64,000 nucleotides of DNA from Hoeflea sp038900095 (GTDB lineage Bacteria > Pseudomonadota > Alphaproteobacteria > Rhizobiales > Rhizobiaceae), in contig NZ_JBBMQQ010000006.1 of the NCBI RefSeq assembly GCF_038900095.1, positions 124,001-188,000 of the forward strand, read 5' to 3'. Position numbers and translations under genes: made by a program. Below, in pieces: positions 1 to 8,365 of the stretch. A model generated the notes under the pieces. It ran no database searches. It had not been told where the DNA came from and saw only the letters and a list, made by a program, of their open reading frames with translations. Within the stretch, counting starts at the first letter, position 1. Every line of letters begins with the position of its first letter.

Positions 1-90
1 GGGCGAGAAACGGTTGCCGGCGAGGCGCATGAAAGCATATTGGCCGAGGCGGCGGAGGACCTGCTTGCCGAAGCGCAGGACCAGACTTGA
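1..90 (+). CDS. C-terminal end of an upstream protein, possibly Lhr-type ligase-associated helicase (partial)
   Basis: An open frame enters from the left edge and ends at the TGA at 88-90, giving about 29 residues rich in Ala and Glu. The tail itself has no diagnostic motif. The next gene is a ligase-associated metallophosphoesterase (PdeM), which in many rhizobia directly follows the gene for the ligase-associated DEXH-box helicase (Lhr-like). The identification rests only on that gene order. The TGA overlaps the TTG start codon of pdeM, so the two are probably translationally coupled. Confidence 0.4.
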   Translation, partial: GRETVAGEAHESILAEAAEDLLAEAQDQT

Positions 91-830
91 ACGGAACAGC
101 CATGCACGGCGCAAACGCGGCGCTCATAACAGACAGCCCGGCAACCGGCCCGGTGACAGTCGAGCTGATTGTCAACGCAACCGCCGTGGTCTGCGACCAT
201 GCGGGCGTGCTCTGGCTGCCCGGCAGCGGCGCCCTGGTGGTGTCCGACCTGCACCTGGAAAAGGGCGCGGCCTTTGCCCGTCGCGGCATGCTGCTGCCGC
301 CCTATGACACCGCAGCCACCCTCGCCCGGCTTGCCAAGGCAATCGCGCGATACAATCCGCGCCTGGTGATCAGCCTGGGCGACAGTTTTCACGACCGGAC
401 CGGATCCGCGCACCTGCCCGAGTGCTACCGCGAACAGTTGCAGAGCCTGCAGCAGGGCCGCGACTGGGTGTGGATCGAGGGCAATCACGACCCCGACAGG
501 CCGGTTGGGCTGGAAGGCCGTTTCTGCAGCGAACTGCATGTTGAAAGCCTGGTGTTCCGGCATGAACCGACTTCCGGCGCGGCGGACGGCGAAATCGCCG
601 GGCATCTGCATCCCGCCGCCCGCGTCGTTCGGCGCGGAAAGGGCGTGCGCCGGCCGTGTTTCGCCAGCGACGGCAAACGCCTGCTGATGCCGGCCTTCGG
701 CTCCACCACCGGCGGGCTGGAATTGCGCCATCCGGCGATGCGCGGATTGTTCAACAAGAGTGAACTGGTAGCGCATCTGATTGGCCGGGAGCGGATCTAT
801 TCCGTCGCGTTCAACCGAATGAACGGCTGA
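87..830 (+). CDS. pdeM: Ligase-associated DNA damage response endonuclease PdeM (metallophosphoesterase)
   Basis: This is a calcineurin-like metallophosphoesterase of 247 residues. The metal-binding motifs are all visible: D54-L-H56, GDSFHD at 98-103, GNHD at 132-135, His159 and GHLHP at 172-176. PdeM-type proteins are encoded with an Lhr helicase, an exonuclease and an ATP-dependent DNA ligase, and are thought to act on DNA in repair in the cytoplasm. Only PdeM and probably the helicase tail lie in this window. I chose the TTG at 87 because AGGA at 76-79 sits 7 nt upstream and the codon overlaps the previous TGA. The alternative ATG at 102 has no good ribosome binding site. The family call is firm; the substrate is known only by analogy. 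Confidence 0.85.
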   Translation: MNGTAMHGANAALITDSPATGPVTVELIVNATAVVCDHAGVLWLPGSGALVVSDLHLEKGAAFARRGMLLPPYDTAATLARLAKAIARYNPRLVISLGDSFHDRTGSAHLPECYREQLQSLQQGRDWVWIEGNHDPDRPVGLEGRFCSELHVESLVFRHEPTSGAADGEIAGHLHPAARVVRRGKGVRRPCFASDGKRLLMPAFGSTTGGLELRHPAMRGLFNKSELVAHLIGRERIYSVAFNRMNG

Positions 831-1086
831 TCCGGTTATCAACGCTTATAAAGCATAATACGATTGACATGATGGCGCTCTAGACTAACTAGATCTGTCA
901 AATTGATCGGACACGGCACAACAGCATTTGCCGGTTGTTCGAAACCGCATCCCTTTTTTAACTGCTTGCGAAATTGCACCGCAAAGAGGTGCTGCACTGG
1001 ATGTGGAATGCAGGCAATATCGAACGAAGAAACCAGACGAGCAAACGGATGTCTTGAGCAGGATTTTGATCCGAACGGGAGTGGCA

Positions 1087-2016
1087 ATGCACAAACTCAA
1101 CCTTTCACCTGACGTGTTTTTCTCCCTGTTCATTGATCCTGAACTTGGAAATGCCCAGGCACTCCAAGTCAACCGGGATGACTGCAAGGACGCCATGCTC
1201 GGCCTGATCGAGCGATATCAGCTCGCAGGCAAGAGCGTGCTTTCCCTCGGTTCGGGCCATTCGTTCGAGGAATTCTGGCTTCACGAGACCGGGTGCGACC
1301 TCACCTTGAACGACATCGACCTGCCGGTAAATGTCGATCTTTGCCAAGGCGACGGCATGACCTTTTACCACGGTGATGCCGCCGAAGCATTCGGGGACAT
1401 CCCGGACAACCAGACCGACCTGCTCTATATCTCCAGCTTCCATCCTGATGAACTCCGGCGCGAAGCGATACAGGCGGACTTTGTTCCCCGCCGAACCCCT
1501 GAGCAGTCCAATCACTACGTGACGTGGCCCGACGGCGAATTGCCCTACCACCGCACGATTTACGATGCACTGGCGAAGATCAAGGATGGCGGGCTGGCCG
1601 TCTTCCAGCACTACCGAGGTGGCGTGTGCATCGACTACAACCCGCATTATCTCGACGCGATCAGAGATCAATTCGAAAGCGCGGGAGTTCAGCTGCTTGA
1701 AGTGTACGCATTCCGGCGCTCGACAGCGCATGTCCTGGTGGTTGGCTACAAAGGGGATGCCTCACACGCATTGGCGTTCAGCAAGTCCTTGCAGGGACGT
1801 CCTGAAATCAAGACATTCCACGGCCGCTATCAAGACAGGGAAATCTCCGCAGACGTCGTGAAGGCGTTCGATCTTGCGAATGAGCAGATCCGGCCGCGAG
1901 AAGTCTTTGGAATCGGCGCACCAGCCAATCCGGTGGAGCCCGATGAAAAGCCGCAACTCGCGTCTGCGGCGCCGATGGGTTTTTTCGACCGGCTTCGCCG
2001 CCGCTTTCTGAACTAG
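1087..2016 (+). CDS. Orphan methyltransferase-like protein of unknown function
   Basis: A protein of 309 residues that I do not recognise. A glycine-rich segment near residue 57 (LSLGSGHSFEEFW) followed by an acidic NDID resembles SAM-binding motifs I and II of class I methyltransferases, so a Rossmann-like methyltransferase fold is possible. The C-terminal tail (GFFDRLRRRFLN) is short, basic and amphipathic and could touch a membrane. The start at ATG 1087 is supported by GGGAG at 1077-1081; the frame stays open upstream to TTG 928 without a better start. The 256 bases before it are AT-richer than the surroundings and contain TTGACA at 864-869, a possible -35 element. Neither neighbour suggests a pathway. 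It may be an acquired single gene. Confidence 0.55.
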   Translation: MHKLNLSPDVFFSLFIDPELGNAQALQVNRDDCKDAMLGLIERYQLAGKSVLSLGSGHSFEEFWLHETGCDLTLNDIDLPVNVDLCQGDGMTFYHGDAAEAFGDIPDNQTDLLYISSFHPDELRREAIQADFVPRRTPEQSNHYVTWPDGELPYHRTIYDALAKIKDGGLAVFQHYRGGVCIDYNPHYLDAIRDQFESAGVQLLEVYAFRRSTAHVLVVGYKGDASHALAFSKSLQGRPEIKTFHGRYQDREISADVVKAFDLANEQIRPREVFGIGAPANPVEPDEKPQLASAAPMGFFDRLRRRFLN

Positions 2017-2074
2017 CGCCACCCCGCCGCGCACTACTGTCTGCCAGTGGCCTGGGCTGGCTGGTCACCGGGCC

Positions 2075-2881
2075 TCAGTCCTTGCGGAAGATGACGCTGC
2101 CCAGCCATCCGGTCAGCGTTGCCAAAAGCACCGCGATGATACCGTAGGCGAGCGAATAGACATGGGCGAAATTGTAGATGAACTGCTCCAGGCCGGTCTT
2201 GACCACCCGGAGCGGGATCACCTTTTCCATGACGAACTGGTTGTTCTTGTAAAGAACCGCGCGGACCTTGTGCTGACCGACCGGGATGTTGGCCGGAAGC
2301 CGGACGGTGGCGCGGAACAGCGCCTTTGAGATGAACTGAACACCAGTCGGGTCGCGCTGGTACAGCCCGCTTGCCTGCTTGATGCGCCGCAGTGCATCGC
2401 GGAACTCGGTCAGCCGCGAGCCGTCGCCGACGCCGCCGGTGGGCACAAGCCGGATGTTGTTGATCCCGATATCGCGCGAGGCAAGCTCCATCAGATTGGC
2501 GATATCGGCCAGAGGCCTCGTGCTCGACATCGAGTAGGACGCCGGAATCGGCTCAAAGCGGATCGAATGCCGGTTGATCCATATCCCCGCGACACGCTCC
2601 TTGCGCCGCACCGTCGAGGATTTGCGCGGGCCCTCCAGCGCGACGACAACGTCATAGGCGAAGGTGGCAAGCAGCAATTCGTCGGCACCGTCGATCGCGC
2701 CGAAAACGGTGATATCGGCGCCGGAGAAATCCGAGGTGATGGCGATCTCGTTGGTGGAAATTCCGATATCTATGCGTTCGGAGAACTTGTCGTTGACCGT
2801 CACCGTCGGATCGGCAAGCTGGGCCGCGGCAGGAAGACTGGCAAGCAATGGCAGGACAAAGAACAAAACCGCGGAGCGCAT
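2075..2881 (-). CDS. TIGR02186 family membrane-anchored protein
   Basis: A 268-residue protein with an N-terminal signal peptide (about residues 1-20, ending in AAAQ), a long extracytoplasmic region and one C-terminal membrane segment (about 240-262). It matches from memory the TIGR02186 family of alphaproteobacteria, which has no defined function. Its start codon overlaps the stop of the TauE/SafE-type permease gene upstream (TGATG arrangement at 2881-2883), so the two are translationally coupled and probably form one membrane complex. This pairing is common in Rhizobiales. An accessory role for the permease, for example at its periplasmic side, is inference. Confidence 0.75.
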   Translation of the reverse strand: MRSAVLFFVLPLLASLPAAAQLADPTVTVNDKFSERIDIGISTNEIAITSDFSGADITVFGAIDGADELLLATFAYDVVVALEGPRKSSTVRRKERVAGIWINRHSIRFEPIPASYSMSSTRPLADIANLMELASRDIGINNIRLVPTGGVGDGSRLTEFRDALRRIKQASGLYQRDPTGVQFISKALFRATVRLPANIPVGQHKVRAVLYKNNQFVMEKVIPLRVVKTGLEQFIYNFAHVYSLAYGIIAVLLATLTGWLGSVIFRKD

Positions 2882-3807
2882 CAGAACCCGAAACTCCCGC
2901 TGACCACAGAGTAGATTTCATCGGGCGGCAGGACCAGTCCGAACCCGAGGCGAATGCCGACGCCCAGAACCAGCAGCGCAAGGCCGGCGCGCAATTGCTC
3001 GCCGCGCATCTTCTGACCGACGCGGACACCGTATTGCGCACCGATCACGCCGGCGACCATCAACAGCCAGGCGAGAACGATATCGACCGAGAAGTTGGTC
3101 GCCGCCTGCACAATCGTGGTGAAGGCCGTGACGAAGATGATCTGAAACAGCGATGTTCCGATCACGACGCTGGTCGGAATGCGCAGCAGGTAAATCATCG
3201 CCGGGACCATGATGAAGCCGCCGCCGACGCCCATCACCGAGGTCAGAACGCCAATGGCAAAGCCGAGCAGGATGACCGGGATCACGCTGAGATAGAGCTT
3301 GGAGCGCTTGAAGCGCATCTTGAACGGCAGCCGGTGCACCCAGTTGTGCTGACCCGGTTTGCGCATTGACACCGGCTTGTTCCTGGCCGCGCGGCGCAGC
3401 GAGATGACGCTCTCCCAGAGCATCAGCCCGCCGACAGAACCAAGGAAGACGACGTAAAGCAGCGAGATGATCAGATCCAGCTGACCAAGACGGCGCAGCA
3501 TGGAGAATATCTGTATGCCGACGGTTGCGCCGGCCAGACCACCGACCAGGAGCACAAGTCCGAGCTTGATATCAAGCGTACCCCGCCGGAAATGCGCAAG
3601 CGCGCCGGAGACCGACGACGCAACGACCTGGTTGGCGCCGGTGGCAACCGCCACTGCGGGGGGAATATTGTAAAAAATCAGAAGCGGCGTGATCAGAAAG
3701 CCGCCGCCCACACCGAACATACCGGACAGGAAACCCACTGCCGCGCCCATCCCGAGGATGACGAAGATATTGACCGACAATTCTGCGATCGGCAGGTAAA
3801 TGGTCAC
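2881..3807 (-). CDS. Sulfite exporter TauE/SafE (TSUP) family permease
   Basis: A 308-residue polytopic protein with two homologous halves, each with the family's glycine-rich motif near the first helix (GMFGVGGGFL around residue 30 and SVMGVGGGFI in the second half). TSUP permeases move sulfite, sulfonates or other small organic anions across the inner membrane. The exact substrate cannot be read from the sequence. The start is GTG at 3807, preceded by a G-rich stretch. The gene is coupled to the downstream TIGR02186 gene. A TTGACA on the minus strand at 3890-3895 and a 13-bp palindrome at 3860-3872 mark its probable promoter region. Confidence 0.85.
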   Translation of the reverse strand: MTIYLPIAELSVNIFVILGMGAAVGFLSGMFGVGGGFLITPLLIFYNIPPAVAVATGANQVVASSVSGALAHFRRGTLDIKLGLVLLVGGLAGATVGIQIFSMLRRLGQLDLIISLLYVVFLGSVGGLMLWESVISLRRAARNKPVSMRKPGQHNWVHRLPFKMRFKRSKLYLSVIPVILLGFAIGVLTSVMGVGGGFIMVPAMIYLLRIPTSVVIGTSLFQIIFVTAFTTIVQAATNFSVDIVLAWLLMVAGVIGAQYGVRVGQKMRGEQLRAGLALLVLGVGIRLGFGLVLPPDEIYSVVSGSFGF

Positions 3808-3859
3808 CTTGCCCCCCGGGCGTCAATGACGAGAAAAATGTTACGCGGGGAAAGCCCGA

Positions 3860-3872
3860 CAAAACGGTTTTG
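3860..3872 (-). promoter_or_regulatory. Possible promoter/operator of the TSUP gene
   Basis: CAAAAC-G-GTTTTG is a perfect 6-1-6 palindrome 53 bp upstream of the TSUP start. It lies about where the -10 region would fall if TTGACA at 3890-3895 (read on the minus strand) is the -35 element. The corresponding -10 match is poor. An operator for a dimeric regulator is possible but unproven. Confidence 0.3.
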
Positions 3873-3985
3873 CGCGTTTCGGCGGTGCGTGTCAAATCAG
3901 ATGACAGCCCCCATGGACGGTTTTGGCGGTGTTCTTGACCTTTTTAAGGCCAAGCGGCGCATGACAGCGCCGAACAGGCTTATCG

Positions 3986-4004
3986 ACCGGAAAGAGTTTC
4001 CGGT
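3986..4004. repeat. Perfect 19-bp inverted repeat in the 333-bp gap between TSUP and podJ
   Basis: ACCGGAAA-GAG-TTTCCGGT is a perfect 8-3-8 inverted repeat. It lies in the gap 3808-4140, which holds no gene. The repeat is about 180 bp upstream of the TSUP start and 137 bp beyond the podJ stop. There is no T-run on either side, so it is more likely a protein-binding palindrome or an RNA hairpin than a terminator. Apart from this, the 3860 palindrome and the podJ terminator, I see nothing in the gap. Confidence 0.4.
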
Positions 4005-4090
4005 AACACTTTGAAATGACGCACATTCGCAACCGCCCGATTACGCCAGTCAATCAGACGTCTGCATTCACGCCATCACCAACGGACCGG

Positions 4091-4121
4091 AAAAACCGTG
4101 CCCGTTTGGGTTCACGGGCAC
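4091..4121 (-). terminator. Rho-independent terminator of podJ
   Basis: Read on the minus strand, GTGCCCG pairs with CGGGCAC (4115-4121 with 4098-4104) around a 10-nt loop, followed by GGTTTTT. It begins 20 bp after the podJ stop codon. Confidence 0.75.
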
Positions 4122-4140
4122 AGGCCTTGCGCGGAATGGC

Positions 4141-7100
4141 TTAGCCGTTGCGGGCGAGCAGTTCCTGGACCAGCTTGTCGTCGACTTCACCGGTGGGTTC
4201 CATGCCGATGGAAGCCTGGAACTGCTTGATCGCGGAGACTGTCCGTTTGCCCATCACGCCATCGGGGGGACCGGCATCAAAACCATTGTTGTTGAGAATG
4301 GCCTGGATGTTGCGGATTGCCTTGCTCATGTCGACCGCAGCGGTTTCCGTGGACGCCCCTTGCCAGGACGCAGGAACTTCAACCTCATTGGCATCCGCGT
4401 TGATCGGCTGGGCCGTCCAGTTCGCGACCGAAGCGCGGGCTGCCTCGACCTGCTCGGGACGCAGCGCGTTGAAGACTTCGTCGCGCTTGACCGCGGCATC
4501 CTTGTCGCCGTCATTGGCGGCGATGGCGAACCATTTGTAGGATTTTTCGAGATCGCGAGGGACGCCATCTCCACGGGCATAGAGAATCGCCAGGTTGACC
4601 TGGCTGTCACGGACGCCGATTTCGGCGGCACGACCGAACCATTCGGCGGCGTTTTCGTAATCCGGCACGGCACCGGCCGTGGCATAGAGAACGGCGAGGT
4701 TGTGCATGGCGCTTGCGTTGCCCTGCTCCGCCGAGAGCTGGTACCATTTCTTGGCGGCATCGAGATCGCGCTCAAGCCCGCTGCCTTTTTCGTAGAAATT
4801 GGCAATCCGGTACTGGGAAGGTGCGTGGCCCAGATCGGCGGCACGCTGATACCAGGTCGCGGCTGACTTGAGATCGACCGGAACGCCGCGGCCTTCGGTG
4901 AAGCGCGCCCCGATTTCGTAGAAGGCCAGCGGATTGCCGGCAGCCGCAGCAGCCTTGAGCGCGGCGGTCGCGGCATCCTGAGGCAACGCATCCAGTGCAG
5001 CGGTCAGAACCTCATCGCTGAGCGGCTCCGCGGTCTCCTCCAGCGGGGTAATGGCCGCTGTCGCTTCCGGGGACGTCGCTTGCGGCGCCATTTCGGTCAC
5101 CTGCGATGCAGGGTCCGTGCCGGGTTCGATCACCCTGACCTCGGGCAAACGCGTTTCAACAACGGGTTGCTGTTCCTCGATTTCGACCGGCCTGTCCGAA
5201 ATGTCGCCAGACAATGCGGCCTGCTCGACCGTTTCGGCGGGCTCGACGATGGCCGGCTCGACAGCCGAGATTTCCTCATTGCCGCCGGAGAGCAAGCCGG
5301 AGACAAGCGGGAACGACATGACTGCCAGCAAAACCGCGCCGGCTGCCATCAGGATCGGACGGCGACGGGACTTGAGCACCTCAAGCATTCCGCCACCACC
5401 GCCGGAGCGGTTCTTGCCGATGGTTTCCACTTCGGCGGCCGCAGCCATGGCGGCGCGGCGGGCGGAGGCGAGAAATTCAGATTTCTCCGAGCCATTGTCG
5501 GCGGGGCTGCCGCCGCGCTGGCGTTCCGCTGCCTGGGCTTCGCGCACCTTCTGCAGGATGCGGTTGATATCAGGAGCGCCCGAACCCGGCTCGAGCGGCA
5601 TGTTGGCGGTTTCCGCATCCATCTCCATGGACGGATCAAGCGGCGGGGAGTCGTCTTCGGTGAACTGGGGCTCGGCCTGTGACTTGGAAGTATCTTTGCC
5701 CGGCCGGATGCGTGCAGCCAGGCCGGAAAGGAAAGACTTGTCGCCAGCGCTGTCCGACCGCGATGCCACGTCGCCTTCCTGTGCCTCGGCCTCCTGGCTT
5801 TCCGCATAGGCCGCAGCCATGGCGGCGGCCTCGGATGGAGAGCGGGCGGCCTGGGCTTTCAACTCAGCCGGGGAGCGGGACAGTTCCGAAAGAGCGTCCT
5901 CATGGTCAACTGCCAATGGCATGACATCGTCAAGCGACCGGGACGATGCCTGCGGCATCGCGGCTTCGGCGGCGCCGTGCGCATCAGCCGCATTTGCATG
6001 AGCGGTCTCGGAAAATGCCGACGCAGGCGCACCGAGGCGCTCCAGCCGTTCGGCAATCTTCAGCATGGTCTCCTGGACCGCCTCGAAGGCACGGGTGGTC
6101 CGGTCCTCGGTCGTGCGGCTCAGACCTTCGAGCGCCTTGAGATCGTCGGCCAGCGCGGTGATGACTTCCATGTTGGCGAGCGATTGTGGCGACGGGGCGC
6201 TGCCCATCTGGCCGGAATAGGCCGACAGCGCCGCTTCGGCTGCCTGACGGGCGGCTTCGACGACAAATTCATCGCTGGTTGCCAGATGTTCCTCGATGGA
6301 GGCCAGGCGCTCCTCGATAACCTCGGTACTCCCGCCTGCCGGCGAAGAGCTGATCAGGCGGGAAAGATTGGCGATCTGGTCTTCAAGCCCACGCATTGCC
6401 TGGTCGCTGGCGCCGGCTCCGGCATTGCTCGACATATCCAGCCGGTCGGCGATATCGGCGAGCCTGGCTTCCAGGTTTTCGATCCCGGGCATCATCGCCG
6501 GGGCCTGCTCCAGATAAGGCCGGTCGAGCCGGGCCGAAATTTCGGCCAGCTGGGCTTCGACATTTTCCAGCCCGCTCACCGGCTGCAGGGCGTTGCCAGC
6601 AGCAGAGATTTCAGCCTGCTGCAGCCTGTTGGCAATCTCTGCCAGCCTGGCGTCGAGGGTTTCAAGTCCGGGCAGCGGATCAATGTCGCGCGAGACAGTC
6701 GCTTCGGCGCGGCCGATCAGCGCTTCGAGACGGCCGATGACTGCTTCCGGCACACCACCTGTTTGCGGGGCGGGGATCGAGAGGCTCTCGATCTGGTGGG
6801 CCAGATTGTCCAGCCGTGCGATCAGGGATTCATCCACTCCGCGCGCGTCGAGAGCTTCGATCTTGCCGGTGATGTCGTTCAGGTGGTCGGCCAGTTCCGG
6901 CATGCGGTCTTCACGGGCGCCGTTCTCGAGATACGACTGGAGTTTTTCAATCCGTGCATCCAGGCGCGCGATGGCTTCCTCGTCGGCCAGCTGGGCGACA
7001 CGCGCGGCAAGATGTTCGATGCGGCTGCCGATTTCCGTTTCAACGGCAGCGGGCTCGAGTTCATCGATCTTCTGGGCGACCGACGCCAGCCGGGCCTCAA

Positions 7101-8040
7101 GCCGTTCGAACGGCGCATTGTTGACCGCGGGCGCCGTCTGAGCCGGCATGGCTGCAATGGCCCGGGTGATTTCATCAAGACGGGCACCGAGCATATCAAA
7201 CTGCTCGGGCAAATCCGGGCTGGCGGACACCGTCTGCCGGGTCATGGCCTCGATCGTATTGGAGAGTTCGGCGATCTTGTCCTCGATCGCCTGCCCCTGG
7301 CCGGATGCGGGCATGCTGGCCAGGAATTCGCGGATTTCGTCGACGCGATAGGCCAGATTGACCAGCTCTTCGCGGAGCGCGGTCATGTCCAGGCCGGAGA
7401 CCTGTTCTTCCATCGACTGCCAGCGTGTTTCAAGCGAACGGACACTGTCTTCCCGGGCCAGTTGATCGACCATGTTGCGCATGGAATCGAGTTCAAGCCG
7501 GAGCGCATCGGCTCCGCCGTCGTGTGCGCCGAGCGCATCGATCGAAGCCGAAATGCCGGCGAGGTCGCGGCGCAGTTCCCTGGGCAGCGACTGATCGCGG
7601 GCTTCCTTGCGCAGTTCACCCATTTCGCGGCGCAGCGCCGCCATTTCATTGACGAGCTGCTGGCTCAGGTCCGGCCTTGGGTCCTGGCGCGCGGCGGCAA
7701 ACGTGTCGGCGGGTGCGGATGTCCGGGAGGGCTGGCTTGCCTGCGCCTGGCGGCCTGCCGGCATCGCGGTCTGGGCTGATCCGCCGCGCTGCGCTTCTTC
7801 AAGCGCGCGCTGCCGGGCACGAATGTCGTCAAGCAGATCGCCGCCGAGACCGGAAGACTGCGGCTTGGGCGCCGCGGCTTGCGGTGCTTTTGCCGGATAT
7901 CTGCCACCGGGCGCGGCATTGCCGCTGCGGCCCATCATGGTTTCAATTCGCGCTTCCAGGCTCTCTATAGTGCGGTTGAGCGAATCCAGCGAGGATCCGC
8001 TTGCACCGGGCCTGCTTGAATGAGATCGCGATCCGTTCAT
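4141..8040 (-). CDS. podJ: PodJ-type polar localization factor (coiled coil, TM, Sel1 repeats, peptidoglycan-binding domain)
   Basis: A 1299-residue protein. Order of parts: a long cytoplasmic region with coiled-coil segments (to about 890), one membrane helix (about 894-918), a Pro/Glu-rich periplasmic linker, four Sel1-type TPR repeats (about 1032-1190) and a C-terminal PG_binding_1 domain (about 1242-1299). This matches PodJ of rhizobia and Caulobacter, which marks a cell pole and organises asymmetric division, polar growth and pole-associated factors. Coiled-coil modules of the form LExLxARLAEIAxRL recur at about 459, 489 and 519. Two GAATC sites (7982-7986 in the coding region and 8184-8188 upstream) fit CcrM/GcrA control, as known for podJ in Caulobacter. 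Other genes for long polar coiled-coil proteins could look similar, but the Sel1 plus PG-binding end favours PodJ. Confidence 0.82.
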   Translation of the reverse strand: MNGSRSHSSRPGASGSSLDSLNRTIESLEARIETMMGRSGNAAPGGRYPAKAPQAAAPKPQSSGLGGDLLDDIRARQRALEEAQRGGSAQTAMPAGRQAQASQPSRTSAPADTFAAARQDPRPDLSQQLVNEMAALRREMGELRKEARDQSLPRELRRDLAGISASIDALGAHDGGADALRLELDSMRNMVDQLAREDSVRSLETRWQSMEEQVSGLDMTALREELVNLAYRVDEIREFLASMPASGQGQAIEDKIAELSNTIEAMTRQTVSASPDLPEQFDMLGARLDEITRAIAAMPAQTAPAVNNAPFERLEARLASVAQKIDELEPAAVETEIGSRIEHLAARVAQLADEEAIARLDARIEKLQSYLENGAREDRMPELADHLNDITGKIEALDARGVDESLIARLDNLAHQIESLSIPAPQTGGVPEAVIGRLEALIGRAEATVSRDIDPLPGLETLDARLAEIANRLQQAEISAAGNALQPVSGLENVEAQLAEISARLDRPYLEQAPAMMPGIENLEARLADIADRLDMSSNAGAGASDQAMRGLEDQIANLSRLISSSPAGGSTEVIEERLASIEEHLATSDEFVVEAARQAAEAALSAYSGQMGSAPSPQSLANMEVITALADDLKALEGLSRTTEDRTTRAFEAVQETMLKIAERLERLGAPASAFSETAHANAADAHGAAEAAMPQASSRSLDDVMPLAVDHEDALSELSRSPAELKAQAARSPSEAAAMAAAYAESQEAEAQEGDVASRSDSAGDKSFLSGLAARIRPGKDTSKSQAEPQFTEDDSPPLDPSMEMDAETANMPLEPGSGAPDINRILQKVREAQAAERQRGGSPADNGSEKSEFLASARRAAMAAAAEVETIGKNRSGGGGGMLEVLKSRRRPILMAAGAVLLAVMSFPLVSGLLSGGNEEISAVEPAIVEPAETVEQAALSGDISDRPVEIEEQQPVVETRLPEVRVIEPGTDPASQVTEMAPQATSPEATAAITPLEETAEPLSDEVLTAALDALPQDAATAALKAAAAAGNPLAFYEIGARFTEGRGVPVDLKSAATWYQRAADLGHAPSQYRIANFYEKGSGLERDLDAAKKWYQLSAEQGNASAMHNLAVLYATAGAVPDYENAAEWFGRAAEIGVRDSQVNLAILYARGDGVPRDLEKSYKWFAIAANDGDKDAAVKRDEVFNALRPEQVEAARASVANWTAQPINADANEVEVPASWQGASTETAAVDMSKAIRNIQAILNNNGFDAGPPDGVMGKRTVSAIKQFQASIGMEPTGEVDDKLVQELLARNG

Positions 8041-8183
8041 TTTTGTTTCCGCTTCGCGTTGTTGACCAGGGCTCGTCGCCCCACCCCCGTCCGCAGCACA
8101 TCCATATCGCTCTCCGGGCCGCAGGGACTAAATCCCGAACACCGAAAAGCCAGACTTCAAACCGGCAAAAAACAAGATACAAC

Positions 8184-8188
8184 GAATC
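8184..8188. promoter_or_regulatory. GANTC (CcrM) site in the podJ/MerR divergent intergenic region
   Basis: GAATC lies 144 bp upstream of the podJ start, in the 325-bp gap between podJ and the MerR gene. CcrM methylates GANTC, and in Caulobacter GcrA uses such sites in promoters of cell-cycle genes. The rest of the gap holds no gene. Its right end carries the candidate MerR autoregulatory site. Confidence 0.4.
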
Positions 8189-8288
8189 CGGGCTTACTGC
8201 TCTTCAGGCCCACATTCCGCGAAACGTGGTAAACAACCCGTTAACCAAGGTTACTTTTCTCTGTGTTTGTTTGCGAAGCTGCTGCGAC

Positions 8289-8302
8289 TTGACGTGACGT
8301 AA
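8289..8302. promoter_or_regulatory. Degenerate ACGT-type site upstream of the MerR regulator gene
   Basis: TTGACGT followed after one base by ACGTAA resembles the two stronger operators at 9019-9044 and 48853-48870, but the half-sites are one base closer and one arm is imperfect. A -10-like TATAGT follows at 8305-8310. It could serve autoregulation of the MerR gene, whose ATG is at 8366. Evidence is weak. Confidence 0.3.
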
Positions 8303-8365
8303 GGTATAGTGTCACACCGCAATTCAGCTTACCGGAAAACAGAGAAACGGCGGCTTTGGCCAACG

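Noticed and set aside
5902..7779. Long open frame of about 625 codons on the strand opposite podJ
   Set aside because: It follows the codon rhythm of podJ in a GC-rich genome, shows no domain and has no ribosome binding site. Antisense shadow.
8289..8310. TTGACG and TATAGT read as a sigma-70 promoter for the MerR gene
   Set aside because: The spacing is only 10 bp, too short for a -35/-10 pair. TATAGT alone may still be the -10.
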